Part shown: one piece after another, positions 41,272 to 52,234 of the stretch
Numbering within the stretch: the first letter of the stretch is position 1
Layout: every line of letters begins with the position of its first letter
Assembly (NCBI GenBank): GCA_027313705.1
Contig: DAHVDE010000079.1
Location: forward strand, 1 to 52,234
Length of the DNA: 52,234 nt
Origin: Actinomycetota bacterium
Lineage (GTDB): Bacteria > Actinomycetota > Actinomycetes > Streptosporangiales > Streptosporangiaceae
Reading direction: 5' to 3'
The notes under the pieces: generated by a model
What the model was told of the DNA's origin: nothing
Databases searched by the model: none
What the model saw: only the letters and a program-made list of their open reading frames with translations
Made by a program: the position numbers and the translations under genes

Positions 41272-41592
41272 CTACTTGGCCTTCTCAACGATCTGCGCCA
41301 CACGCCACCGTTTGGTGGCCGAAAGTGGCCTGGTCTCGGTCAGCACGACCCGGTCGCCGACGCCGCAGGCGTTCTCCTCGTCGTGCGCGACGTACTTGCG
41401 GGTGCGGCGGATGACCTTGCCGTACTTCGGGTGCTTGACTCGGTCCTCGACCATCACGATGACGGTCTTGTCCATCTTGTCGCTGACGACCAGGCCTTCG
41501 CGGACCTTACGGTAGCCGCGGCCAACATGGCCGCCCGCCTGCTCGGCGCCCGCCGTTGCCTGCGCGGCCGAACTTGACACAGCCTCACTCAT
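41272..41592 (-). CDS. rpsQ: 30S ribosomal protein S17
   Basis: Small-subunit protein uS17, 106 residues. An Ala-rich N-terminal extension of about 25 residues precedes the core ([36 protein letters not shown]). The ATG at 41592 overlaps rpmC by eight bases. It is the last gene of the S10-type set. Confidence 0.98.
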   Translation of the reverse strand: MSEAVSSSAAQATAGAEQAGGHVGRGYRKVREGLVVSDKMDKTVIVMVEDRVKHPKYGKVIRRTRKYVAHDEENACGVGDRVVLTETRPLSATKRWRVAQIVEKAK

Positions 41593-41824
41593 CGAACTCG
41601 CCTTCCTGCTCGAGCGTCACGATGCCGAGCTCGCGTTCCCGCATGACCGTGTAGATCTTGGCGATGTCCCTGCGGACCGCCCTGAGCCTTCCATGGCTCT
41701 CAAGCTGACCGGTCGCAGCCTGGAAACGCAGGTTGAACAGCTCGATTTTGGCCTCGGCCAGCTTGTTCTCAAGCTCTTCCTCGCTCGACATCCGCAGGTC
41801 GGCGGCCACTGTCCCCTTTGCCAT
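41585..41824 (-). CDS. rpmC: 50S ribosomal protein L29
   Basis: Large-subunit protein uL29, 79 residues, near the exit tunnel where SRP and trigger factor dock. It has [41 protein letters not shown]. The ATG at 41824 overlaps the rplP stop by one base (TGATG); a GTG at 41827 is an alternative. Confidence 0.98.
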   Translation of the reverse strand: MAKGTVAADLRMSSEEELENKLAEAKIELFNLRFQAATGQLESHGRLRAVRRDIAKIYTVMRERELGIVTLEQEGEFDE

Positions 41825-42243
41825 CACGCCTCACCGACTTCGCGCTTCACGAACTTGCACTTCATGGGAAGCTTGTGCATCGCCCGGCGCAGCGCTTCCC
41901 TGGCTATCGGTTCAGGCACCCCGGACAACTCGAACATCACCCGTCCAGGCTTGACGTTGGCGATCCACCACTCTGGCGCGCCCTTGCCTGAGCCCATCCG
42001 GGTCTCGGCGGGCTTCTTGGTCAGCGGCCGGTCAGGGTAGATCGTGATCCAGACCTTTCCGCCACGGCGGATGTGCCTGGTCATGGCGATACGAGCAGCC
42101 TCGATCTGCCGATTGGTCACGTACGAGTGCTCCATCGCCTGGATGCCGTACTCGCCGAAGCTGACCTTGGTGCCACCCTTGGCCACACCGCTGCGGTCGG
42201 GCCTGTGCTGCTTGCGGTGCTTGGTACGCCGCGGTATCAGCAT
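41824..42243 (-). CDS. rplP: 50S ribosomal protein L16
   Basis: Large-subunit protein uL16, 139 residues, needed for A-site tRNA placement. It shows [20 protein letters not shown] and the conserved [26 protein letters not shown]. It is three bases after the rpsC stop. Confidence 0.99.
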   Translation of the reverse strand: MLIPRRTKHRKQHRPDRSGVAKGGTKVSFGEYGIQAMEHSYVTNRQIEAARIAMTRHIRRGGKVWITIYPDRPLTKKPAETRMGSGKGAPEWWIANVKPGRVMFELSGVPEPIAREALRRAMHKLPMKCKFVKREVGEA

Positions 42244-42246
42244 GGC

Positions 42247-43113
42247 TCAGCTCTCCTTGCTCGTCGTGGCCCCGGCACCTGAGCCGGCCGCGGCACCAGC
42301 GGCAGGCTCTGCCGCCCTGGTCCGCGACTCGTCCGCGGCGCGCCCGCCACGCTCAGCCCCGTCACCTGAACCTGGCCGACGGCCACCACGCCGTGCCGCT
42401 CCGCCGCCGGCCGGCGGACGCCCTGGACCGCCAGGACGCTGGCCGGCCCGGATGCTGGCCGCCGCCTGCTCGCGCTCGGCACGGGTTGCCGCCGCGTCGC
42501 CGCGGTAGATCCAGACCTTCACTCCGATCCGGCCGAAGGTCGTGCGGGCCTCATAGAAGCCGTAATCGATGTCGGCGCGCAGGGTGTGCAGCGGTACCCG
42601 CCCCTCGCGGTAGAACTCCGACCGCGACATCTCAGCTCCGCCGAGACGGCCGGCGCACTGCACCCTGATGCCCTTGGCGCCGCCTTTCATGGCGGTCTGC
42701 ATCGCCTTGCGCATGGCGCGCCTGAAAGAAACCCGGCTCGACAACTGCTCGGCTACGCCCTGGGCGACTAGCTGAGCGTCTATCTCGGGGTTCTTGACCT
42801 CGAGAATGTTCAGCTCGATCCGGCGGCCGGTGAGCTTTTCAAGATCTCCCCTGATCCGGTCGGCCTCTGCGCCACGCCTGCCGATGACGATGCCAGGGCG
42901 GGCGGTGTGAATCCACACCTTGACCTTGTCCTTGTCCTGGCGCTCGATCTCGACCTTGGAGATGCCGGCCCGCTCCATGCCGCGCTGCAGCATCCGCCGG
43001 ATGGCAACATCCTCGGCGACATAGTCCTTGTACATCTCGTCGGCGAACCACCGGCTCTTGAAGTCGGTGGTGATGCCTAGCCTGAACCCGTGCGGGTTCA
43101 CCTTCTGGCCCAC
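42247..43113 (-). CDS. rpsC: 30S ribosomal protein S3 with low-complexity C-terminus
   Basis: Small-subunit protein uS3 at the mRNA entry channel, 288 residues. The KH domain lies at about 40-110 ([25 protein letters not shown]) and the S3-C domain follows ([34 protein letters not shown]). The last ~75 residues are Ala/Gly/Arg/Pro-rich, a common actinobacterial extension. The GTG at 43113 overlaps the rplV stop by one base. Confidence 0.98.
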   Translation of the reverse strand: MGQKVNPHGFRLGITTDFKSRWFADEMYKDYVAEDVAIRRMLQRGMERAGISKVEIERQDKDKVKVWIHTARPGIVIGRRGAEADRIRGDLEKLTGRRIELNILEVKNPEIDAQLVAQGVAEQLSSRVSFRRAMRKAMQTAMKGGAKGIRVQCAGRLGGAEMSRSEFYREGRVPLHTLRADIDYGFYEARTTFGRIGVKVWIYRGDAAATRAEREQAAASIRAGQRPGGPGRPPAGGGAARRGGRRPGSGDGAERGGRAADESRTRAAEPAAGAAAGSGAGATTSKES

Positions 43114-43556
43114 TAGCCGGTCCTCTCACTGCTGCGTCCTGAAATACCTCGGGCTGGTCTGCCGCGGGTACCCGTACGGCTTGCCGTGCTCGACTGCTCG
43201 GGTGCGACCCGCCGAGTCGGCTCGATGCCGTCGCTGACCACCACCGTGATATGGCTGGTCCGCTTGTTGATCCGGTAACCGCGGCCCTGGGCGCGCGGCC
43301 TGAACCGGCGCAATGTCGGGCCTTCATCCACCCAGGCGCCGCTGACCACGAGCGAGGATGCGGTCGCTCGCCCGGTGTACTCGGCGTTGGCGATGGCACT
43401 CGCCAGGACCTTGCCCACCGGGTCGCTTGCCGATTGCGGCGCGAAGGCGAGCACTGCCCGCGCCTGCTCAGCAGGCAGCCCGCGAATAAGGTCCACCACC
43501 CGGCGGGCCTTACGCGGCGTGACGCGCACATAGCGCGCCTTTGCCCTCGCTTCCAT
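43113..43556 (-). CDS. rplV: 50S ribosomal protein L22
   Basis: Large-subunit tunnel protein uL22, 147 residues. It shows [23 protein letters not shown] and the C-terminal [19 protein letters not shown] hairpin region that lines the exit tunnel near the macrolide site. A ~35-residue Ser/Arg/Gly tail is added. An unusually AT-rich spacer (about 43575-43600) separates it from rpsS. Confidence 0.98.
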   Translation of the reverse strand: MEARAKARYVRVTPRKARRVVDLIRGLPAEQARAVLAFAPQSASDPVGKVLASAIANAEYTGRATASSLVVSGAWVDEGPTLRRFRPRAQGRGYRINKRTSHITVVVSDGIEPTRRVAPEQSSTASRTGTRGRPARGISGRSSERTG

Positions 43557-43624
43557 CGGTACTGCCTCGCTCTCTCGATCTTTTAAAGAATTTTTCTGCC
43601 AGAAATCACGGCGTAACTCACCAG

Positions 43625-43903
43625 CTAGCGGCGACTGCGCCGATCATCCTTCACATGGCTGCGGAAGGTCCGGGTCGGAGCAAATTCACCGAGCTTGTGC
43701 CCGACCATCGATTCGGTGACGAACACAGGCACGTGCTTGCGCCCGTCGTGGACCGCGATGGTGTGACCGAGCATCGCGGGCACGATCATCGACCGCCGAG
43801 ACCAGGTCTTGATCACGTTCTTGGTGCCCTTAGCGTTTTGCACGTCCACCTTTTTGATCAGGTGGTCGTCGACGAAGGGACCCTTCTTAAGACTACGAGG
43901 CAT
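43625..43903 (-). CDS. rpsS: 30S ribosomal protein S19
   Basis: Small-subunit head protein uS19, 92 residues, forming a complex with S13. It starts [20 protein letters not shown], and the signature [17 protein letters not shown] is near the end. It lies between rplB and rplV. Confidence 0.99.
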   Translation of the reverse strand: MPRSLKKGPFVDDHLIKKVDVQNAKGTKNVIKTWSRRSMIVPAMLGHTIAVHDGRKHVPVFVTESMVGHKLGEFAPTRTFRSHVKDDRRSRR

Positions 43904-43952
43904 CGCCGGTACTCCTTGCCGCAGTTACCCTCGAAAACGTCGGTGTCATTGT

Positions 43953-44786
43953 TTATCGCTTTTTCTTCGACCGACGCCGGGTGATGAGCTTGTCGCTTGG
44001 CCGGTGCGCACGGCGGGTGCGGCCTTCTGGCTTGCCCCACGGGCTCACCGGGTGCCTGCCGCCTGAGGTCTTGCCCTCGCCGCCGCCCATCGGGTGGTCG
44101 ATCGGGTTCATCGCGACGCCGCGAACGCTTGGCCGCTTGCCCTTCCAGCGGTTACGGCCCGCCTTGCCGAGCTTGATGTTGCCCTGCTCGGCGTTGCTGA
44201 CCTCTCCCACGGTGGCACGGCAGTTGGCGTCGACCAGCCGCATTTCACCCGAAGGCATGCGCAACTGAGCGTGCTTGCCTTCCTTGGCGAGCAACTGGAC
44301 GCCCGAGCCGGCTGACCTGGCGATCTTCGCACCGCCACCCGGCCGCATCTCGATCGCGTGCACGATGGTGCCCGTCGGAATGGACCGCAACGGCAGGCAG
44401 TTACCTGCCTTGATGTCCGCGCTGGCACCTGCCTCGACCATGTCGCCCTGCTTCAGTCCGGCCGGTGCCAGGATGTAGCGCTTCTCACCGTCGGCGTAGT
44501 GAAGCAACGCGATGCGCGCGGTGCGGTTGGGGTCGTATTCGATGTGCGCGACCTTGGCCGGAACGCCGTCTTTGTCCGCCCGCCTGAAGTCGATCACCCG
44601 GTAGGCCCGCTTGTGACCGCCGCCTTGGTGCCTGGCGGTGACCCGGCCGTGTACGTTCCTGCCGCCACGTCCGGTCAGCGGCTCGACGAGCGACTTTTCC
44701 GGCTTTCTCCGAGTCAATTCGGAGAAGTCAGAGCCGCTCGCCCCGCGCCTGCCCGGGGTAGTCGGCTTGTACCTTCTGATGGCCAT
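43953..44786 (-). CDS. rplB: 50S ribosomal protein L2
   Basis: Large-subunit protein uL2, 277 residues, needed for peptidyl-transferase activity and subunit joining. It has [15 protein letters not shown] at the N-terminus and the catalytically important histidine loop [16 protein letters not shown]. The C-terminus is basic (TRRRSKKKR). Confidence 0.99.
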   Translation of the reverse strand: MAIRRYKPTTPGRRGASGSDFSELTRRKPEKSLVEPLTGRGGRNVHGRVTARHQGGGHKRAYRVIDFRRADKDGVPAKVAHIEYDPNRTARIALLHYADGEKRYILAPAGLKQGDMVEAGASADIKAGNCLPLRSIPTGTIVHAIEMRPGGGAKIARSAGSGVQLLAKEGKHAQLRMPSGEMRLVDANCRATVGEVSNAEQGNIKLGKAGRNRWKGKRPSVRGVAMNPIDHPMGGGEGKTSGGRHPVSPWGKPEGRTRRAHRPSDKLITRRRSKKKR

Positions 44787-44817
44787 GTCTGGTTAAGCTC
44801 CTCGTGTTCGCGGCCGG

Positions 44818-45120
44818 CTAGGCGCCCAGCGTGCCGACGTCGATTCTGTCGCCGGCGGCGATGCTCACGATCGCCCGCTTGGTCGCCGGACGGGTGCCGT
44901 AGCCATACCTGAAACGGCGACGCTTGCCCGGACGGTTGAGCGTGTTCACCCCGGTCACCTTCACGTTGAAGATCGCCTCCACCGCCTGGCGGATCTGCGT
45001 CCTGTTGGCATGCGGTGCCACGATGAACGTGTACTTGTTGAACTCGTCCTGAAGCCCGTAGCTCTTCTCCGAGATCACCGGTCGGATCAGGATGTCCCTG
45101 TGGTTATAAACCTTGCTCAT
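44818..45120 (-). CDS. rplW: 50S ribosomal protein L23
   Basis: Large-subunit protein uL23 at the tunnel exit, 100 residues, the docking site for trigger factor and SRP. It has [40 protein letters not shown] and the [20 protein letters not shown] loop. It is three bases after the rplD stop. Confidence 0.98.
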   Translation of the reverse strand: MSKVYNHRDILIRPVISEKSYGLQDEFNKYTFIVAPHANRTQIRQAVEAIFNVKVTGVNTLNRPGKRRRFRYGYGTRPATKRAIVSIAAGDRIDVGTLGA

Positions 45121-45123
45121 CGC

Positions 45124-46056
45124 TTATGCGTCCCCTCGGCCAGCTCCGGCGCGAGCCACGAACGAGGCGAGGGCGCTCGACGTGAATACAACGCGGTCGC
45201 TGACCAGCACGTCGTAGGTGTTGAGCTGACCTGGATCGATCAGGTGCACTCCTGGCGCGTTCCGCAGGCTCTTCCAGGTGACCCGGTCTGCGGCCTCGGC
45301 CACGACGAGCACCGAGCGGTTGTAAGTGTCGGCCACCGCCAGTCTCAGCACGGCTAGCGCGTCCCTGGTCTTGGGCTCAGAGCCGGCCACGAACCCCTCG
45401 ACTACCTGGACGAGGCCGTGCCTGGCCCGGTCAGAGAGCGCGCCGCGAAGCGCGGCCGCCTTCATCTTCTTCGGCGTCTTCTGCGCATAGGACCTGGGTA
45501 CCGGACCGTGCACGATGCCACCGCCGGCGAACTGCGGCGCCCGCGTCGAGCCCTGCCTGGCCCGGCCGGTGCCCTTTTGCCGGTAAGGCTTCCTGCCCCC
45601 GCCGCTAACGTCACCCCTGGTCTTGGTGGCGTGCGTGCCTTGCCTGGCGGCGGCCTGCTGCGCCACCACGACCTGGTGGATCAGCGGCACGTTCACCTTC
45701 GCCTCGAAGATGTCAGCAGGCAGGTCCGCGACCACGAGGCCATAGGCGGCCTCGGGCTCCTCGCGCTTGGGCTTCGCCGCGGCCTTCCTCGACCGGCTCG
45801 GTGCCTTGGCAGGCGCCTCGTCCTGTGCCTGCGCGGCCTTGGCCGTCCGGCGTCGCGCTGGCTTAGGCTCCGCCTCTTCTTCCGCAGGCTCCTCGGCCGT
45901 TTCCTCCGCAGGCTCCTCGGCCTCAGCCTGTGGCGTTTCTTCCATCTCAGTCACTTCGTCCGCTACCTCGGGCTCAGTTACCTCGGGCTCAGTTGGTTGA
46001 GCGGCCGCCGCGCTGGCGTCCTCCGGCACTCCATCTGGCACAGTCGCCGGGCTCAT
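45124..46056 (-). CDS. rplD: 50S ribosomal protein L4 with ~100-residue N-terminal extension
   Basis: Large-subunit assembly and tunnel protein uL4. The core begins near residue 110 ([53 protein letters not shown]). At 310 residues it is about 90 longer than usual. Residues 1-70 are acidic and repetitive (TEPEV, EEPAEE repeats); 70-105 are Ala/Lys/Arg-rich. The ATG at 46056 overlaps the rplC stop by four bases (ATGA), so the long form is the one expected to be translated. Confidence 0.95.
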   Translation of the reverse strand: MSPATVPDGVPEDASAAAAQPTEPEVTEPEVADEVTEMEETPQAEAEEPAEETAEEPAEEEAEPKPARRRTAKAAQAQDEAPAKAPSRSRKAAAKPKREEPEAAYGLVVADLPADIFEAKVNVPLIHQVVVAQQAAARQGTHATKTRGDVSGGGRKPYRQKGTGRARQGSTRAPQFAGGGIVHGPVPRSYAQKTPKKMKAAALRGALSDRARHGLVQVVEGFVAGSEPKTRDALAVLRLAVADTYNRSVLVVAEAADRVTWKSLRNAPGVHLIDPGQLNTYDVLVSDRVVFTSSALASFVARAGAGRGDA

Positions 46057-46739
46057 CTGACTACCGCCTCTCGTGCGGCCGGTGACTTGACCGCGCTCCG
46101 TACCAGGACCAAGCTGCCGGCCGCGCCGGGAACCGCGCCCTTGATCAGCAGAAGTCCCTTGTCGTTGTCCACTCCGTGCAGGGTCAGATTCAGCACCGTG
46201 GTGCGCTCGCCGCCCATCCGGCCGGCCATCTTAAGACCCTTGAACACGTGGCCAGGGAACGCGCAGCCGCCGATCGACCCTGGCGACCTGTGCTTGCGCT
46301 GGGTACCGTGCGATGAGCTGAGGCCGCGGAAGCCGTGGCGCTTCACCACGCCGGCGAAACCCTTGCCCTTACTCGTCGCTGTCACGTCGACAAGCTCGCC
46401 AGCCTCGAACTTCTCCGTGGTGACTTCCTGGCCGATCGTGTACTCGCCCGCGTCGTCGGTGCGCAACTCGACCAGATAACGGCGCGGCGTCACCCCGGCC
46501 TTCGCGAAGACGCCGGCCTTGGGCTTGTTGACCCGTCTCGGGTCGATGTCGCCATAGCCGAGCTGGACAGCCGAATAGCCATCAGTGTCCGCGTCGCGTA
46601 CCGCGGTAACGACGCACGGACCCGCGGCGACAACGGTGACAGGAACGATCTTCCCGTCGCCTCCGAAGACCTGGGTCATGCCGAGCTTCGTGCCCAGCAC
46701 GCCCCGCACATTTCTGGCGATATCGCCTTGCTTGGTCAT
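46053..46739 (-). CDS. rplC: 50S ribosomal protein L3
   Basis: Large-subunit protein uL3, 228 residues, reaching the peptidyl-transferase centre. It has [25 protein letters not shown] and the signature [41 protein letters not shown]. It is translationally coupled to rplD. Confidence 0.99.
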   Translation of the reverse strand: MTKQGDIARNVRGVLGTKLGMTQVFGGDGKIVPVTVVAAGPCVVTAVRDADTDGYSAVQLGYGDIDPRRVNKPKAGVFAKAGVTPRRYLVELRTDDAGEYTIGQEVTTEKFEAGELVDVTATSKGKGFAGVVKRHGFRGLSSSHGTQRKHRSPGSIGGCAFPGHVFKGLKMAGRMGGERTTVLNLTLHGVDNDKGLLLIKGAVPGAAGSLVLVRSAVKSPAAREAVVR

Positions 46740-46753
46740 GTCCGTGCAGTCCT

Positions 46754-47062
46754 CTATAGCTTGATCTGGATATCGACGCCAGCCGGCACATCGAGCCGCA
46801 TGAGCGCGTCAACCGTTTTCGGCGTCGGGTCAATAATGTCGATCAGCCGCTTGTGCGTCCGCATCTCGAAATGCTCACGCGAGTCCTTGTACTTATGCGG
46901 TGACCTGATAACGCAGTACACGTTCTTTTCCGTTGGCAGCGGCACTGGCCCGACCACCTTCGCACCGGTCCGCATGACGGTGTCAACTATCTTCCGCGCC
47001 GAGCTATCTATGACCTCGTGGTCGTAGCTCTTCAGCCGGATGCGGATCTTTTCTCCCGCCAT
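46754..47062 (-). CDS. rpsJ: 30S ribosomal protein S10
   Basis: Small-subunit protein uS10 (also NusE in antitermination), 102 residues: [25 protein letters not shown], then [41 protein letters not shown]. It is the first gene of the S10 operon. The 55 bases between its start and the tuf terminator show no obvious -10/-35 pair. Confidence 0.99.
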   Translation of the reverse strand: MAGEKIRIRLKSYDHEVIDSSARKIVDTVMRTGAKVVGPVPLPTEKNVYCVIRSPHKYKDSREHFEMRTHKRLIDIIDPTPKTVDALMRLDVPAGVDIQIKL

Positions 47063-47117
47063 CGCGCCCTCGCGCCCCTTAACCCTAGTTCCGCTGCTGC
47101 TTTAGCCTTGCATGAGT

Positions 47118-47146
47118 GGTGCCGGGGGTCTTGGACCCCCGGCACC
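47118..47146 (-). terminator. Terminator hairpin after tuf
   Basis: Perfect 13-base stem GGTGCCGGGGGTC / GACCCCCGGCACC with a TTG loop, eight bases past the tuf stop (47154). No U-tract follows. It separates the str operon from the S10 operon. Confidence 0.88.
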
Positions 47147-47153
47147 TAGTGCG

Positions 47154-48347
<1,194 letters not shown>

Positions 48348-48370
48348 TGGTCTCTCCTCGTTGCGGTCGT

Positions 48371-48449
48371 CCCCCACACCTCGTGGGGGTCTGGCGCTCG
48401 CGCGGTGCTGCGCCAGTAGGTGTTGCTGCTTGTCTTCGCTGCTTGTCTT
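48371..48449 (-). promoter_or_regulatory. fusA-tuf spacer: two hairpins and a 13-bp phased repeat
   Basis: Between fusA and tuf are a 7-bp stem, CCCCCAC/GTGGGGG (48371-48389), and a second 7-bp stem, CTGGCGC/GCGCCAG (48391-48416). TTGTCTT then occurs twice at 13-base spacing (48430-48436, 48443-48449). The hairpins may attenuate or process the transcript so that tuf is expressed separately from fusA. Confidence 0.5.
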
Positions 48450-48469
48450 AGGTGTTGCTGACTGGCCGG

Positions 48470-50569
48470 TTACTCGCCGCGTGCTTTGGCGATAATTTCC
48501 TTCGAGATGTTGGACGGGACTTCGGCATACGAATCGAACTGCATGCTGTAGTCCGCCCGGCCTTGGGTCCGGCTCCGCAGATCCCCCACGTAGCCGAACA
48601 TCTCGGACAGCGGCACGTGAGCGGTTATCACCCGCGCGCCTGCCCGCTCTTCCATGGCCTGGATCTGGCCGCGGCGACTGTTCAGGTCGCCGATGACCTC
48701 ACCCATATAGTCCTCAGGAGTCCTGACCTCGACCGCCATCACGGGCTCGAGCAGGACCGGATCGGCATGCGCCGCCGCTTTCTTGAACGCCATCGAGCCG
48801 GCGATCTTGAACGCCAGTTCTGAGGAGTCCACCTCGTGGTAGGCACCGTCGGTCAGCGTGACTTTCACATCTACCATCGGGTACCCGGCAAGGACACCGA
48901 ATTCGGCGGCCTCCTGGCAGCCGGCGTCTACCGAGGGAATGTACTCTCTGGGGATCCGGCCGCCGGTGACCTTGTTCTCGAACTCATAGCCGCCGCCGTC
49001 GCCGCCGGTCGGCTCCAAGTTGATGATGACCCGGCCGAACTGACCTGAGCCACCGGTCTGCTTCTTGTGGGTGTACTCGACCTTCTCGACCTTCTTGCGA
49101 ATGGTCTCCCGGTAGGCCACCTGTGGCCGGCCAATGTTGGCTTCCACCTTGAACTCGCGCCGCATCCGGTCCACAAGCACCTCAAGGTGCAGTTCGCCCA
49201 TGCCCGCGATGATGGTCTGCCCAGTCTCCTCGTCGGTCCTGACCTGGAAGGTCGGGTCCTCTTCCGCGAGCCGCTGAATCGCGATGCCCAGTTTGTCCTG
49301 GTCACCCTTCGTCTTCGGCTCGATCGCCACATTGATCACCGGAGCGGGGAAGGTCATCGACTCAAGGATCACCGGCTTGGCGGAATCGCAGAGCGTGTCG
49401 CCTGTCGTGGTGTCCTTCAGGCCCATCACGGCAACGATCTGGCCAGCCATCGCACTCGGGCGCTCTTCGCGCTTGTTCGCGTGCATCTGGTAGATCTTGC
49501 CGATCCGCTCTTTGCGGTCCTTGGTGGAGTTGAGCACCTGCGTGCCCGCCGTAAGCGAGCCGGAGTAGATCCGCAGGTAGGTGAGCTTGCCGAGGTGCTG
49601 GTCAGACATGATCTTGAATGCCAGCGCCGAGAAAGGCTCGCTCGGATCGGCGTGCCTTACGACTTCCGCCGCATCCGGGCCGACCGAGTGCCCGTGCACG
49701 GCGGGAATGTCCACCGGGCTCGGCAGGAAGTCCACGATCGCGTCGAGCATGGGCTGAACGCCCTTGTTCTTGAACGCGCTGCCGCAGAGCACCGGGGTGA
49801 CCGTGCTTGCGACGGTCGCCCGCCTGATCGCGGCGACCAGCTGCTCGGTGTCCGGCTCGGCACCCTCGAGGTAAAGCTCGGTCATCTCCTCGTCGTTCTC
49901 GGCGATGGCTTCGAGCAAGTTGTCACGCCACTCACGAGCGGCCTCGACGTGATCCGCAGGGATCTCGGTAACCTCGTAGGCCTCGCCCTTGCCCTCGCCC
50001 TTCCAGAGCAAACCCTGCATGCGGACCAGGTCGATGACGCCGCGGAAGTCGGACTCGACACCCCAGGGAAGCTGGATGACAAGCGGGGTAGCGCCAAGCC
50101 GGTCCCTGATCATCTCCACGCAGCGGTGAAACTCCGCGCCAACCCTGTCCATCTTGTTGACGAAGCACACTCTCGGCACGCCGTACTTGTTCGCCTGGCG
50201 CCAGACCGTCTCTGACTGGGGCTCGACGCCCGCTACGCCGTCGAATACGGCAACAGCACCATCGAGCACTCGCAGGCTGCGCTCCACCTCGACGGTGAAG
50301 TCCACGTGACCGGGAGTGTCGATGATGTTGATGGTGTGGTCACGCCAGCTCGTCGTCGTCGCGGCCGACGTGATAGTGATGCCCCGCTCCTGCTCCTGTT
50401 CCATCCAGTCCATGGTGGCGGCGCCCTCATGGACCTCCCCGATCTTGTAATTGATACCGGTATAGAACAGGATCCGCTCGGTCGTAGTCGTCTTGCCCGC
50501 GTCGATATGAGCCATGATCCCGATGTTCCGGACCTTGGCCAGTTCCGTGGCGGTACTTATGGCGGCCAC
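48470..50569 (-). CDS. fusA: Elongation factor G
   Basis: Translocation GTPase, 699 residues. G1 AHIDAGKT is at about 20-27. G2 RGITI, G3 DTPGH and G4 NKMD follow, then domains II-V. The domain IV tip ([26 protein letters not shown]) is normal. The GTG start is at 50569. It lies between rpsG and tuf. Confidence 0.99.
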   Translation of the reverse strand: MAAISTATELAKVRNIGIMAHIDAGKTTTTERILFYTGINYKIGEVHEGAATMDWMEQEQERGITITSAATTTSWRDHTINIIDTPGHVDFTVEVERSLRVLDGAVAVFDGVAGVEPQSETVWRQANKYGVPRVCFVNKMDRVGAEFHRCVEMIRDRLGATPLVIQLPWGVESDFRGVIDLVRMQGLLWKGEGKGEAYEVTEIPADHVEAAREWRDNLLEAIAENDEEMTELYLEGAEPDTEQLVAAIRRATVASTVTPVLCGSAFKNKGVQPMLDAIVDFLPSPVDIPAVHGHSVGPDAAEVVRHADPSEPFSALAFKIMSDQHLGKLTYLRIYSGSLTAGTQVLNSTKDRKERIGKIYQMHANKREERPSAMAGQIVAVMGLKDTTTGDTLCDSAKPVILESMTFPAPVINVAIEPKTKGDQDKLGIAIQRLAEEDPTFQVRTDEETGQTIIAGMGELHLEVLVDRMRREFKVEANIGRPQVAYRETIRKKVEKVEYTHKKQTGGSGQFGRVIINLEPTGGDGGGYEFENKVTGGRIPREYIPSVDAGCQEAAEFGVLAGYPMVDVKVTLTDGAYHEVDSSELAFKIAGSMAFKKAAAHADPVLLEPVMAVEVRTPEDYMGEVIGDLNSRRGQIQAMEERAGARVITAHVPLSEMFGYVGDLRSRTQGRADYSMQFDSYAEVPSNISKEIIAKARGE

Positions 50570-50610
50570 TGTAATTACCCTCGTTCCTGCTCGAAAGTTG
50601 CGGTGTCCCG

Positions 50611-51081
50611 CTACCAGCGGTAGTGGGCGAATGCCTTGTTGGATTCGGCCATCTTGTGCGTGTCCTCACGCCGCTTGACACTCGCGCCCAGGCCGTTGCT
50701 CGCGTCGAGCAACTCGTTCATGAGCCGATCGGTCATGGTCTTCTCCCGGCGGGACCTGCTGTAGGAGACCAGCCAGCGCAACGCGAGCGTGGTGCTGCGT
50801 GAGGCCCGGACCTCGACCGGCACCTGGTAGGTCGCGCCGCCGACCCGGCGGCTGCGGACCTCAAGGGTCGGCTTGACGTTGTCGAGCGCGCGCTTGAGCG
50901 TGACCACAGGGTCATTCCCGGTCTTGTCACGACAGCCCTCGAGCGCACCGTAGACGATGCGCTCGGCCAGGGAGCGCTTACCATTGCGCAGCACCTTGTT
51001 CACGAGCGCGGTGACAAGCGGCGAGCCGTACACCGGGTCGGTGACGAGTTGCCGCTTCGTCGCTGGTCCCTTACGCGGCAT
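50611..51081 (-). CDS. rpsG: 30S ribosomal protein S7
   Basis: Small-subunit head protein uS7, 156 residues: [23 protein letters not shown], and the C-terminal [31 protein letters not shown]. The ATG at 51081 gives the standard start; the open frame beyond it lies within rpsL. The rpsL stop is one base upstream. Confidence 0.99.
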   Translation of the reverse strand: MPRKGPATKRQLVTDPVYGSPLVTALVNKVLRNGKRSLAERIVYGALEGCRDKTGNDPVVTLKRALDNVKPTLEVRSRRVGGATYQVPVEVRASRSTTLALRWLVSYSRSRREKTMTDRLMNELLDASNGLGASVKRREDTHKMAESNKAFAHYRW

Positions 51082-51082
51082 G

Positions 51083-51457
<375 letters not shown>

Positions 51458-51919
51458 CGCGTCTCCGTCTTCCTGCTTGCTCGGTTGTGCTGCCGTGTAC
51501 TGCCTGGTTGCCAGCCGGCTGGCGCCGGCTTCGGCTCGTCACTGCGTGGCCCCGGGCGATCGCGCCCCTGCTCAGGGCGCGGCCATCCGTACTCACACAG
51601 ACTGGTGGTCTGCTTGCTCCGACCCCCGCGCTCGGGTGTGTCACCGCTCTCGCGGTGCACCCTGGGCCATGCGGAGGCCCTGGCAGGGAGGGGAAGTCGC
51701 GCACGCCCGGTCCAGATAGCCGACCGCCTACCGGCGGCCAAGTCACCAGCCACAGACGCACGTGCCCGCAAAGACGAGCACGAAGAACCAGAATACCCAA
51801 CGCCAACGATGAACGTCAAAGCGAAGGGTCCACTACCTCTCGCGAACGCTTTACCATATCCGATCCGGCCCACTGTCCGCGCGCACATTCACCGCCTTGT
51901 AACCTGATCGTCGCCCCAG
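51458..51919. other. Long str-operon leader and promoter region
   Basis: No gene is supported. The region holds the predicted promoter (51790-51819) and a leader of about 325 bases. In the leader are a perfect 14-base palindrome, GCCAGCCGGCTGGC (51510-51523), and a 7-bp hairpin, CGCGCCC/GGGCGCG (51561-51581). Either could be a leader structure for ribosomal-protein feedback. Confidence 0.6.
51790..51819 (-). promoter_or_regulatory. Sigma70-type promoter of the str operon
   Basis: On the minus strand: -35 TTGACG (51819-51814), an 18-base spacer, and -10 TATTCT (51795-51790). Transcription would begin near 51783, giving a leader of about 325 bases before rpsL. Confidence 0.65.
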
Positions 51920-52234
51920 ACCCCACCCCCGCACCCCCGCACCCCCGCACCCACACAACGTGCGCACCCCCGCACCCGCCCCGGCCCCACACCGCCACAA
52001 CGCGCGCACCCCCGCACCCACACCGCCACAACGTGCGCACCCCCGCACCCACGCCGGCCCCCACACCGCCACAACGTGCGCACCCTGCCACCCCCACCGC
52101 CACAACTCGGGTGCCAGCCCCCACAACGCCACAACGCGGGGGCCAGCCCCCACAACGCCACAACGTGCGCACCCTGGCACCCGCACCGCCACAACGCGGG
52201 GGCCAGCCCCCACAACGCCACAACGTGCGCACCC
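51920..52234. repeat. C-rich degenerate minisatellite upstream of the str promoter
   Basis: At least eleven copies of the core CCACAACG (some with one change) are spaced mostly 29-31 bases apart, with linkers such as TGCGCACCC and CGGGGGCCAGCCCCC. The last part has an exact 60-base period: the 46 bases from 52129 and from 52189 are identical. The plus strand is nearly free of T. The GGGGG-CCAG-CCCCC linkers can form small hairpins. The array continues past the window. Open minus-strand frames here come from the lack of T on the plus strand; unit lengths are not multiples of three. Confidence 0.9.

Noticed and set aside
51816-52232. Open minus-strand frames through the right-end repeat (Cys/Gly/Arg/Trp-rich proteins)
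   Set aside because: All three minus frames are open because the plus strand almost lacks T, repeat units are not multiples of three, and there is no ribosome site or domain. Treated as non-coding repeat.
51920-52234. CRISPR array
   Set aside because: The units are degenerate tandem repeats without unique spacers of constant length, and there are no cas genes in the window.

Overview
The window is a very GC-rich chromosomal segment from an actinomycete (Actinomycetota). The evidence is the gene order, which runs from the str, S10, spc and alpha ribosomal clusters through rplM-rpsI, glmM, glmS, NAD(P)HX repair, alr, tsaE/B/D with rimI, and groES-groEL1 to guaB and guaB3. Frequent GTG starts, a GroEL1 with a histidine-rich tail, a CIRCE operator and a guaB3 gene also fit. 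I cannot name genus or species. Almost all housekeeping genes are on the minus strand, so the operons read from high to low coordinates.

Layout from the right end: 51920-52234 is a C-rich minisatellite that runs off the window. The str operon (rpsL, rpsG, fusA, tuf) follows, with a sigma70-like promoter near 51790-51819 and a terminator hairpin after tuf. The S10-spc-alpha block (rpsJ to rplQ, then truA) occupies 28183-47062 and includes secY, adk, map, infA, a DUF1707 membrane protein, rpmJ and rpoA. A plus-strand gene for an unknown membrane-anchored protein comes next. Then rplM-rpsI (own promoter), glmM, glmS and the bifunctional NAD(P)HX repair gene run to 20386.

From about 14400 to 20330 lies a mixed-strand accessory block. 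It holds a RibD-like reductase, a secreted SGNH hydrolase, a large acyltransferase fused to a second copy of that SGNH domain, and an S9 peptidase. It separates nnr from alr, which are usually close together. Then come alr, an alpha/beta hydrolase and tsaE (overlapping genes), an unknown membrane-anchored protein, and tsaB-rimI-tsaD. The left end has groES-groEL1 under CIRCE control, a few methyltransferase and VOC genes, guaB, guaB3, and the start of trpS cut by the window edge.

Most of the window is conserved housekeeping machinery, and I found no convincing new defence or biosynthetic system. The points most worth a second look are: ribosomal protein S12 with arginine at position 88, a classical streptomycin-resistance residue; a truA gene with no usable start codon in its own frame; long low-complexity N-terminal extensions on L4 and L5; the SGNH/acyltransferase paralogue pair with a CRP-like site; the 60-bp higher-order minisatellite upstream of the str promoter; and 13-bp-phased AAGACAA repeats upstream of both infA and tuf.
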